From Thermincola ferriacetica (lineage in GTDB: Bacteria > Bacillota > Thermincolia > Thermincolales > Thermincolaceae), in contig NZ_LGTE01000003.1 of the NCBI RefSeq assembly GCF_001263415.1, forward strand, positions 1 to 64,000: a stretch of DNA of 64,000 bases. The letters are read 5' to 3'. This document shows, in pieces, positions 57,211-64,000 of the stretch. The translations under genes were made by a program, and so were the position numbers. How positions within the stretch are numbered: the stretch's first letter is position 1; each line of letters starts with the position of its first letter. The notes beneath the pieces were generated by a model. The model worked only from the letters and a program-made list of their open reading frames with translations, was not told the DNA's origin and searched no databases.

Positions 57211-58374
57211 TCAAATAAACCGTAAAGCTTCAGTCGGGTCAAGCTTAGATGCTTTAGAGGCAGGGTAAAGGCCGGCAATTAGCCCAAGCGCTATTGCTCC
57301 TACCACGACGGCGGCTCCGAAAAAGAGGTTCCAATAAATCTCCAGTTCAAAAGTGTTGAACAGGGGGGCAATCAGGATGGCCACGCCCATACCCGCCAGG
57401 TAACCAATAATACCACTGATACCGCATACTATACCCGCTTCTGTCAAAATTATCCGACTGATATGAGCCTGCCTGAACCCGATGGCCCTGAAAATACCTA
57501 TTTCACGGGTCCTTTCGTTTACTGAGGCCATCATGGTAGTGGTAATAATAAGAGCGGCAATTATGACCATTACAAGTGATACCACCAACGAGAACTTGCT
57601 GAATTTACCCACCAACTCCTGCCGGGCCTCAGCGGCTTCCTTAACTATGCTGACCCTTGCTCCAGGTACCTTTTTGGCAATTGCCGCCGATATGCTTGCC
57701 GCTACCTGCTCATCTTTTACGGTGGTTATTTCAACAAAACTGTAACTGTTCTGTTTTCCTAATACTTTACGGGCATCCTCTATACTGAGAAAAATAATCC
57801 CGTCTTCTTCTTCCCCGGTTTCTGCCAGTATTCCTGACACAGTAAAAGTCTGCTCATTTAATTCAACAGTCTTACCAACAACTAAACCCAGCTTTTCGGC
57901 GGCCTTGGCCCCGACAAGAACCTCGCCGGGTTTATCGGGGCGGCCTCCAGCGCTTATTTCCCACCAGGATTTTATCTTCCATTCACTGGGAAAATCAACG
58001 CCCACGGCAAGAACCTTTATGCCGTTGATTTGGGTAACGCCCATAACCTTGGGAGCGACCACTTTTATTTTAGCGGCATCATTTATAGAATTAATTTTGT
58101 CCAAAAGGTCCGGCGGCAGTTCTTTTACGTTATAAGAAACACCTGTAACAACGGGAATACCGCCTACCGAGAATGAAACGGTATCCGTTTGGGGGGTTAT
58201 AGCCAGCTTTAACCCTGTTTCTTCGATTTTTTTGTTGATGCTTTTCTCCATGGCGCCGGTTAAAGTAAACAGGGTTACAATGGTGGCAATCCCGAAAACC
58301 ATGCCAAATACCAGGAATAACATCCTGGATTTCCGACGCTGCAGGTTCTTTAATGCTATATCTGTCAACTGCAT
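57211..58374 (-). CDS. FtsX/MacB-type ABC transporter permease
   Basis: The 387-residue protein has one N-terminal helix (about 17-40) and a large extracytoplasmic MacB-like domain (about 45-260). Three C-terminal helices hold the ERTREIGIFRAIGFRQ coupling motif and PTEALR at the end. It pairs with the ATPase upstream and resembles the permease at 59217-60374, so the transporter is probably a heterodimer. Such MacB-like systems often do mechanical work on the outside rather than classic transport. It is the last gene of the DUF2318 cluster. Confidence 0.88.
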   Translation of the reverse strand: MQLTDIALKNLQRRKSRMLFLVFGMVFGIATIVTLFTLTGAMEKSINKKIEETGLKLAITPQTDTVSFSVGGIPVVTGVSYNVKELPPDLLDKINSINDAAKIKVVAPKVMGVTQINGIKVLAVGVDFPSEWKIKSWWEISAGGRPDKPGEVLVGAKAAEKLGLVVGKTVELNEQTFTVSGILAETGEEEDGIIFLSIEDARKVLGKQNSYSFVEITTVKDEQVAASISAAIAKKVPGARVSIVKEAAEARQELVGKFSKFSLVVSLVMVIIAALIITTTMMASVNERTREIGIFRAIGFRQAHISRIILTEAGIVCGISGIIGYLAGMGVAILIAPLFNTFELEIYWNLFFGAAVVVGAIALGLIAGLYPASKASKLDPTEALRFI

Positions 58375-58412
58375 TAGCCTTCCCCCTAATTTCTTAACGC
58401 ACCTTTATTGCC

Positions 58413-59111
58413 CTAGACAGCCATTTTCTTCCCTGGGTGCTTGGTCTCATCAAGGACTCCGTCCCGTATAAAGATGGCCCTTTTGACATGAGACAAGAAC
58501 TCGGGGTTATGGGTAACCATAATGATGGTCTGCCCGTCACGGTTAAGAAGTTTAAACAGTTCCATTATTTCCTCGCCTGTCTTAGTATCAAGTGCACCGG
58601 TAGGCTCATCGGCGAATAGGATTGGCGGTTCGTTAACTATCGCTCTGGCAATAGCTACCCGCTCCTGTTCACCTCCGGACAACTGGTTGGGAAGCCTGTT
58701 TTTCTTGCTACCCAAGCCTACCTTTTCAAGAACACGCTCAGCCATGGTCACCTGTTCCCGGTTAGATTTCCCGGTGATGGCCAGGGGTAACATGACATTT
58801 TCAAGGGCAGTCAAGTAAGGTATGAGTTGGAACTGCTGAAATACAAAGCCCAGATACTCACTGCGGAAATCCGCCCGTTTTTCATTAGGTAGACTATAAA
58901 CGTCTATATCATCAATTATTACCTGGCCGGAAGTCGGCGGATTCATAGCCCCCAGTATGGTGAGAAGAGTACTTTTACCGGAACCGGAAGGCCCCATTAA
59001 AGCAATAAACTCCCCTTCCTGCACTTCAAAAGTTATACCTCCCAGCGCTACAACTTCACCTTCCCCGCCGTTATATACCTTTTTAACGTTATTTACCCGA
59101 ATCAAACTCAT
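58413..59111 (-). CDS. ABC transporter ATP-binding protein (LolD/MacB type)
   Basis: The 232-residue ATPase has Walker A GPSGSGKST, the signature LSGGEQERVAIARA, Walker B ILFADEPTGALD and the H-loop THNPEF. The subfamily is that serving FtsX-like permeases. ATG 59111 follows AAGGGGG and gives MSLIRVNNVKKVY. It sits between the two permease genes and energises them. Confidence 0.95.
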   Translation of the reverse strand: MSLIRVNNVKKVYNGGEGEVVALGGITFEVQEGEFIALMGPSGSGKSTLLTILGAMNPPTSGQVIIDDIDVYSLPNEKRADFRSEYLGFVFQQFQLIPYLTALENVMLPLAITGKSNREQVTMAERVLEKVGLGSKKNRLPNQLSGGEQERVAIARAIVNEPPILFADEPTGALDTKTGEEIMELFKLLNRDGQTIIMVTHNPEFLSHVKRAIFIRDGVLDETKHPGKKMAV

Positions 59112-59216
59112 TAAGCAGTCCCCCTTAAAATTCATGGACTAACACCTAAGCCCCCAGCATACTATGACTTTCCAAACGTCCACAGCACTTCAACCTTTAC
59201 ACGCAACAAGCTTAAA

Positions 59217-60374
59217 CTACATATAGCGAAGGGCTTCCACAGGGTCCTGGCGAGCTGCCTGCAAGGCAGGCAGGAAGCTGGCCAGCAGACCGACAATTAT
59301 GGCAATTACCAGAGAAGCAAGCCCTGTCTCGTATTTCCAGGAAATAATTACTTCCATCTGGGCAATTACCGGTGCAGTAAATTTAGCAGCTGCCATACCG
59401 ACCAGGTACCCGGCCAACCCCCCTATTATGCTGATAATGCCGGCTTCCATAAGAATTATAGCAACGATACTGCTTTTTCTGAATCCTATCGCTCGAAAAA
59501 TGCCAATTTCTCTGGTTCGTTCGTTAACGGAAGACATCATCGTGGTCAGGACAACCAGGGAACCTATCACAAGCACTATGATGGAAACGGAAATTCCCAA
59601 TTGGCTGAACCTGTCCACAAAGTCCTTCCTGGCCTGCACCGCCTCCCTGATAGCCGTAACTTTGGTGTTTGGCAGTTTTTCAGATATCTGCCTGGTTATC
59701 TCTTCGATAGGGCATGTATAACAAAGTGCAGCAACCTCTACAAAGCTGACCGCATCCTTTTTTCCTGTCAGCGCCTGCAAGGTCGATAAATCCATAAAAA
59801 TCACCGAATCCTCCTGGTTCCCCGTTGGCTCCAGCACCCCGGCAATCTTATACCGGCTCCCGCCAATCTCCAGTTGGTCTCCCGGTTTCTTCCCGAGCGC
59901 CCGGGCAGCTTCAGACCCGAGGAGGATATCTTTTTCATTCTCCGGCTTGCTACCGTTTATCTTCCACCATTTTTTCAACCTGAGTTCAGCGGGGAACTGT
60001 ATACCCATGACCAGCCTTTTCTTCTTTTCAACTTCCAGGGAATCCAGGAGCTTAGGAGCTACAGTAGCTATGTTCTCCTTATTTTTTATTGTTCTGATTT
60101 TGGCCACATCGTCCATTGTCATCAGGTTTACGCTGCCGCCCACATCAGAAGCACTGACGCCTTCATAAGACATACTTAGGGAGTCTGATTGCGGCACCAC
60201 CGTCATGTTCGAACCGATTTGGTCAAACTTGTCCGCAATTTCCTGCTCCATGGCAGTAGTTATTGTGTACAATGTAACAATCGTTGCGATACCTATGACC
60301 ATCCCGGCGATCAAGAAAGCCATTTTGGTTTTTCTGCGCCGAAGGTTATTTATTGCAATATTGTGCAGCTTCAC
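59217..60374 (-). CDS. FtsX/MacB-type ABC transporter permease
   Basis: The 385-residue paralogue of the permease at 57211 has the same order: helix at about 17-40, periplasmic-type domain, ERTREIGIFRAIGFRK and three C-terminal helices ending DPVEALRYM. Its outer domain carries a CYTC motif near residue 220 that the paralogue lacks, perhaps for redox or metal contact. The GTG start follows AAAGGCGGTG. It is the first permease after the Cys-rich protein. Confidence 0.88.
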   Translation of the reverse strand: MKLHNIAINNLRRRKTKMAFLIAGMVIGIATIVTLYTITTAMEQEIADKFDQIGSNMTVVPQSDSLSMSYEGVSASDVGGSVNLMTMDDVAKIRTIKNKENIATVAPKLLDSLEVEKKKRLVMGIQFPAELRLKKWWKINGSKPENEKDILLGSEAARALGKKPGDQLEIGGSRYKIAGVLEPTGNQEDSVIFMDLSTLQALTGKKDAVSFVEVAALCYTCPIEEITRQISEKLPNTKVTAIREAVQARKDFVDRFSQLGISVSIIVLVIGSLVVLTTMMSSVNERTREIGIFRAIGFRKSSIVAIILMEAGIISIIGGLAGYLVGMAAAKFTAPVIAQMEVIISWKYETGLASLVIAIIVGLLASFLPALQAARQDPVEALRYM

Positions 60375-60402
60375 TTAAAGCACCGCCTTTACAAGCTAAC
60401 CT

Positions 60403-60963
60403 TTATTGAATCCGGTATAATGGACCTCCCTGGTAACCGTAACTGGCAATGATTTGTCCCTGGCTATCTATGATATCTATTTGTATATGGCAACCGTAAT
60501 CGGTAGCTTTAGCCTTTATACCTGATACGGCTGCGGCATTTTGGGCACTATCCTGCCGATATTTCTGCAAAGCCTGTTTTTCTAACGCCAGGAGGTTGTT
60601 TGCTGCGGTACTTCCGCCCATTTGTTGGCAGCACTCACTCCCACTATCAGACAAGCTGCAGGCGCCGCCGCTGCTGCCGCTACCTGCCTGTGCATAATTA
60701 TCCAAAGGGGTAAACGAAACCCCGGAAACATTGTACTGTTTAGGAAAAGCCCGCGTACCGTTTATAACAGGATAACCCTTAATGATAAAGCCTGCAATTC
60801 CTGCAACTGCGACAAATCCAACGATACCAACCAAGGCCCGGGAATAAAGCCTTTCCCTCTTGTTAAGCCTTAGCAACTCTTCACTTATTTCTTCAAAGTG
60901 CCTATGATCTCCCGGCCCCGGTTCAGCGCAATCTGCATGAGCAGGCTTTTCGGTTTCGGCCAT
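60403..60963 (-). CDS. Membrane-anchored Cys-containing protein of unknown function
   Basis: The 186-residue protein has a soluble head, one transmembrane helix (about 43-62) and an outer domain. That domain has a Ser/Gly stretch, the motif CSLSDSGSECCQQMGG near residue 101-116 and a later single Cys (YGCHIQIDI). The cysteine cluster could bind metal or pass electrons. I do not recognise the family. Its place between the DUF2318 protein and the permeases suggests it is part of the same complex. Confidence 0.65.
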   Translation of the reverse strand: MAETEKPAHADCAEPGPGDHRHFEEISEELLRLNKRERLYSRALVGIVGFVAVAGIAGFIIKGYPVINGTRAFPKQYNVSGVSFTPLDNYAQAGSGSSGGACSLSDSGSECCQQMGGSTAANNLLALEKQALQKYRQDSAQNAAAVSGIKAKATDYGCHIQIDIIDSQGQIIASYGYQGGPLYRIQ

Positions 60964-61080
60964 TTGTTACACCCCCGTGAGGTATAAAACCAAATATTAG
61001 TTACAGCAGGTTGGCAATTATTACCGGACTGAAAATAACACTGCACTGGAAAAAGTTGCGGTAATGTGCATCATCTTTTT

Positions 61081-61668
61081 CTAAATTGGCCGTGGCTGCC
61101 AATTTTTCAAGACTTGCATATCAATGACCATTTTGTTACCGTCTGCCTGGTATTTAACAGTTTCCGGTGGGTACTCCGGACAGCCGCCTGAAATTCCCTG
61201 CAAATTCTCCAGAGACCACCTAGTGCCGCAGGCGTTGCAGACCAACTCTTCCCCTTCAATGTGGAACCTGGTACCACTGCACGGTTCACAAAGGCTTCTT
61301 GCCAGAACCACGTTTCCTTGCGGAGAAACATAGGCCACCAGGGGAAGGTAATTAAACGGAGTCCCATTATTCAAAGTAAAAGATATTCCGGGAACGTTGA
61401 AAGTAACTATCTTGTTGTTCTTGATGTCGTCCATATTAACAACCACTTTTGTATCGGTTATTTCAGGTTTAATCTCGGTCATTTCTATAGACTGGTTGGT
61501 GTAATCTGTTGCGCCAACATTTACTGTTCCTTCAATCCCTTGCGGCTTCCTTAAAGCAAAGAAACCAACAGCAGCCACAATAATAACACCTACACCAATA
61601 AGAAACATCGTTGAGGCCTTTCTTGATTTTTGCTCAGTAAATTTCGCTTTTTTATCTGCTCTGCTCAC
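61081..61668 (-). CDS. DUF2318 membrane Fe-S-type protein
   Basis: The 195-residue protein has an N-terminal membrane helix (about 20-38) and the DUF2318 core. The core has NVPGISFTLNNG, YVSPQGNVVLARSLCEPC, then VCNACGTRWSL and SGGCPEYPP. The CxxC pairs and the final Cys are expected to hold an Fe-S cluster or other metal. In Campylobacter-like bacteria a DUF2318 protein is encoded with P19/FTR1 iron uptake genes and FtsX-type ABC genes. P19 and FTR1 are not visible here. The GTG start follows GAGGAGG. Confidence 0.82.
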   Translation of the reverse strand: MSRADKKAKFTEQKSRKASTMFLIGVGVIIVAAVGFFALRKPQGIEGTVNVGATDYTNQSIEMTEIKPEITDTKVVVNMDDIKNNKIVTFNVPGISFTLNNGTPFNYLPLVAYVSPQGNVVLARSLCEPCSGTRFHIEGEELVCNACGTRWSLENLQGISGGCPEYPPETVKYQADGNKMVIDMQVLKNWQPRPI

Positions 61669-61689
61669 AAAAATACCTCCTCAAACATT

Positions 61690-61718
61690 ATTCTACTACA
61701 CCTTTTAGTACTACTAAA
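61690..61718 (-). promoter_or_regulatory. Promoter with BlaI-type operator before the DUF2318 gene
   Basis: A weak TTTAGT (61718-61713), a 17-bp spacer and TAGAAT (61695-61690) hold GTAGTAC-N7-TGTAGTA between and across the boxes. The half sites match those in the blaI promoter at 63251-63288. Confidence 0.55.
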
Positions 61719-61780
61719 CATATAATAATTTTTATTAATTTTAAAGTCAACTGCTAATTTGATGTTGTAATTATTTTTCA

Positions 61781-62782
61781 TTAACAAACCAGATACAGCA
61801 GCAGTAAACTGCTGCCTGCCACTGCAATCAGGGGAAGCAGAATTTTACTCAATCCTGTCTCCCTGTATGCATCGCGGTCTATGATTCGGGTAATCCTTCC
61901 TTCCAAAGCGCCTTCGCCGGCCGCAAAATTAGGATAAGGCATAAAGTTATCCAGGGCTATGGAAGCCCAAATATTCTTCGGTGACATGCGCCAAACTTTT
62001 ATAAGGGCGCCCGCCAGGGCAAGCGGTTTCCCTGATAAGGCTATGGTTATATCATCAGTGGCATGCTCTTTTTCCTGGGACAGATCCCGGAAGAGCCAGT
62101 ACATTACCGGAGTGAAAAACATTACGTCTCTTAAAAAGACGGTAATCCAGTTTAAAATTGAGTCAGACCTGATGATATGAGCAAGTTCATGGGCCAATAC
62201 CGCTTCCAGTTCATCTTCATCTAGGTTGTCAATAAGTCCCTGGGAAAGAACAATTACCGGCTTTTTAAAACCAAAGGTAAAAGACCGGGCAAACCGATCC
62301 CTTGTGACAAGTACCCTTGGTACCGCAATATCTGCTTTATGGCATAGCCCTTTTAAGATTTTGAACAACACCGGGAAATTTTCCGGCAAGGCAAAACCAT
62401 AACGCCGAATCATCCTGTTGCAGGCTATCAGGCTGACAATAGCCTTAAAGATGGCCAGGGCGCCTGTAAGAAGAAACAGCGGCGTTATATAAGTGGCTAA
62501 GACATTTCCCATGGAACAAAGCCACTGGTTTATCATATTAAATGTCTTATGGTTATAATCAACAGTTAAGATACACTGCTGGTACCGAGTAGTTTGCAGT
62601 ATAATAAACGCGCCAAAGGGAAGCAACAGGGGAATAAACAGCATGTATACCTTTGCCCTGGCATTTTGAAACCTCGGCATCCTAAATAACTGCTTTATCA
62701 GGACATAGGAAAAAAGAGTTCCGAATAATACATATAAAATAAAGGGGTGGGCTACCTGGGAAACAAATAGTTTGAAATCCAT
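61781..62782 (-). CDS. M56-family (BlaR1/MecR1-like) membrane metalloprotease
   Basis: The 333-residue protein has several transmembrane helices (about 10-28, 35-60, 95-125 and at the C terminus). The zinc protease motif AVLAHELAHIIRSD lies near residue 203. The penicillin-sensing domain of BlaR1 is absent, so the signal is something else. It is expected to cleave or inactivate the BlaI-type repressor encoded directly upstream. The ATG lies 2 bp after the blaI stop. Confidence 0.9.
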   Translation of the reverse strand: MDFKLFVSQVAHPFILYVLFGTLFSYVLIKQLFRMPRFQNARAKVYMLFIPLLLPFGAFIILQTTRYQQCILTVDYNHKTFNMINQWLCSMGNVLATYITPLFLLTGALAIFKAIVSLIACNRMIRRYGFALPENFPVLFKILKGLCHKADIAVPRVLVTRDRFARSFTFGFKKPVIVLSQGLIDNLDEDELEAVLAHELAHIIRSDSILNWITVFLRDVMFFTPVMYWLFRDLSQEKEHATDDITIALSGKPLALAGALIKVWRMSPKNIWASIALDNFMPYPNFAAGEGALEGRITRIIDRDAYRETGLSKILLPLIAVAGSSLLLLYLVC

Positions 62783-62784
62783 TT

Positions 62785-63219
62785 TTACTTAGCCCCCTTG
62801 GACCGCCTTTCCCTGATAAGCTTCTCCAGTTCGGCGATCTTATTTTCATCCTCCGAGCTAATCCTCTCAACTAAATGGGATATCGCAGGTTCAGCAAATT
62901 CTTCTAACAGCCCGTCAAGCACTTCACTGACAACTTGCTTGGAAAATTCCTCCTGGGATACTGTGGGCGTATAGACATAAGCATTACCCAAAGGTTCTTT
63001 AGTGAGCAAATTCTTCTCCGCCAACCTGCCCATAATGGTCATTACAGTAGTATAGGCTATCTCTCTTTGTAACCGAAGCGCTTCATATACATCCCTAACA
63101 GTAGCCTTGCCTTCTTTCCAAATAATTCCCATAATATCGGCTTCTAAATCACCCAAAACCTTTTTCAGCCCCATTTTATGAGGTTTGAAATCTGAAATCA
63201 GGCTCTTGAAAAACTTCAC
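62785..63219 (-). CDS. BlaI/MecI/CopY-family transcriptional repressor
   Basis: The 144-residue protein has the winged-helix domain with LGDLEADIMGIIWKEGKATVRDV and REIAYTTVMTIMGRLAEKNLL, then a helical dimerisation end. The repressor dimer binds TACTACA-type palindromes and is removed by its M56 partner. GTG 63219 lies about 8 nt after GGGAGG; ATG 63225 is almost on top of the site. Its operators lie at 63251-63288 and probably also at 61690-61718. Confidence 0.93.
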   Translation of the reverse strand: MKFFKSLISDFKPHKMGLKKVLGDLEADIMGIIWKEGKATVRDVYEALRLQREIAYTTVMTIMGRLAEKNLLTKEPLGNAYVYTPTVSQEEFSKQVVSEVLDGLLEEFAEPAISHLVERISSEDENKIAELEKLIRERRSKGAK

Positions 63220-63250
63220 CCTCATTCCCTCCCTATATATCTGTAAGAAC

Positions 63251-63288
63251 ATCATACTACATATTGGTACTACAGTCAATAGTAGTAT
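63251..63288 (-). promoter_or_regulatory. blaI promoter with overlapping operators
   Basis: TTGACT (63279-63274), a 17-bp spacer and TATGAT (63256-63251) form a strong promoter. TACTACA-type sites (63255-63269) and the dyad TACTAC-N8-GTAGTA (63268-63287) cover the spacer and both boxes, so repressor binding would block polymerase. Confidence 0.75.
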
Positions 63289-63365
63289 TTGGTTTATGAC
63301 TGTCCGTCATATTTTCGCATATCCCACATAAGAGTTATTGTAACCTCTTAAACCGGAGGTAAAAT

Positions 63366-64000
63366 ATGACTGTTTTGTTGAAACTGAGCGCCGGCATGGC
63401 CCTGTTGCTGTTTGGCATGCAGTTTATGAAAACGGGTCTGGAAAATGTAGCCCAACGCCGAATGCGGCAGGCTCTGCATACCCTTACCCGAACCGCGGCT
63501 ATGGGTACCCTGGCCGGCACCATAATTACCATGTTAGTTCAAAGCAGCACTGCGATTACGGTAATGACAATAGGTTTGGTAAATGCCAGAGTTATCAGCT
63601 TTACCCAGGCCCTGGGCATTGTCCTGGGCACTAATATAGGTACATGTATAACAACGCAAATCATTTCCTTTAACCTGAATGACCTGGCCCTCCCCGCTAT
63701 CGGATTAGGCGCCATCATCATGACCTGGAGTAGGAGGAAGGGCTGGTATTACCTGGGGCAGTCAATTGTGGGGTTTGGTATCGTGTTTTTGGGCATTGGC
63801 GTAATAACCGGCTCCATGGAGCCCCTAAAAAATTCTTCCTTGTTTAACACCGTAATGCATTCGCTGGGGCAATCGCATCTCCTGGCACTTCTGGCAGGTA
63901 TAACAGTTACAGCGTTAATCCACAGCAGCAGCACGACCACCGGTATTATCATTGCTTTGTCTCACCAGGGACTGATAGACTTGCCCATGGCAATAGCCAT
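63366..64000 (+). CDS. Na/Pi cotransporter family protein, 3' part outside window
   Basis: The first 211 residues are visible. Hydrophobic helices are separated by the duplicated family motifs QSSTAIT (about residue 58) and HSSSTTTG (about 193), with GTNIGT after the first. Both are typical of the NptA/PhoU-linked Na/Pi transporters. It probably imports phosphate with sodium. The ATG follows CCGGAGGT and the leader has a small AAGAG/CTCTT hairpin. It is divergent from blaI. Confidence 0.92.
   Translation, partial: MTVLLKLSAGMALLLFGMQFMKTGLENVAQRRMRQALHTLTRTAAMGTLAGTIITMLVQSSTAITVMTIGLVNARVISFTQALGIVLGTNIGTCITTQIISFNLNDLALPAIGLGAIIMTWSRRKGWYYLGQSIVGFGIVFLGIGVITGSMEPLKNSSLFNTVMHSLGQSHLLALLAGITVTALIHSSSTTTGIIIALSHQGLIDLPMAIA

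Overview
The window looks like chromosomal DNA of an anaerobic, endospore-forming Firmicute of the Peptococcaceae/Desulfotomaculum/Thermincola kind. The evidence is a complete sporulation sigma block (spoIIGA-sigE-sigG-spoIIR), oxygen-sensitive enzymes (class III ribonucleotide reductase, a CO-dehydrogenase-family protein), strong AGGAGG-type ribosome binding sites with many TTG/GTG starts, and moderate GC. The genus is inference. Almost all genes lie on the minus strand.

Layout. 1-3.7 kb: a partial secreted Pro/Ala-repeat protein, then a spore cluster of three GerPA/GerPF-like small proteins, an Hsp20 and a GerPC-like protein. Three sigma-K-type promoters serve it. A LysM/SleB cortex hydrolase follows behind a clear c-di-AMP riboswitch. 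3.9-8.7 kb: MoaD-like protein, NrdG, small membrane proteins (one a 27-residue YjcZ-like peptide), the nrdR-nrdD operon and YpiB. 8.8-11.0 kb: a solitary CooS-family protein in which a glutamate replaces the canonical C-cluster cysteine. 11.1-17.0 kb: YlmC, an SDH-type protease, SpoIIR, SigG, SigE, SpoIIGA and a zinc-finger anti-sigma-like protein. 17.2-37.2 kb: the complete division/cell-wall (dcw) cluster, transcribed mraZ-rsmH-ftsL-spoVD-murE-murF-mraY-murD-ftsW-murG-murC-murB-murA-ftsQ-DUF881-sbp-ftsA-ftsZ, with an MraZ operator of three 10-bp-spaced repeats. 37.3-38.1 kb: a gene-free, highly structured stretch with dispersed repeats. 38.1-47 kb: YdjM-like protein, PHP phosphatase, a MoxR/VWA pair, a core-MetE-like methyltransferase, DgkA, NagA, SfsA and small proteins. 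47.4-53.9 kb: a YdcF protein and a glycan locus (nucleotidyltransferase fused to a degenerate phosphomannomutase, a GH57-GT4 fusion, DUF4912). 53.9-54.56 kb: a gene-free leader with a promoter, a candidate c-di-GMP-type aptamer and a terminator. 54.6-57 kb: patatin, LysE exporter, beta-carbonic anhydrase. 57.2-63.2 kb: a DUF2318/FtsX-type ABC cluster next to a BlaI-M56 regulatory pair. Matching operators sit in front of both transcription units. The window ends inside a Na/Pi cotransporter gene.

The observations most worth following are the altered CooS active site, the BlaI-linked DUF2318/ABC locus, the glycan locus with its structured leader and inactive-looking PMM domain, the gerP-like cluster with near-perfect sigma-K promoters, and a family of dispersed noncoding repeats, one copy of which is interrupted by a second repeat type. 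All function calls come from reading motifs; no database search was run.
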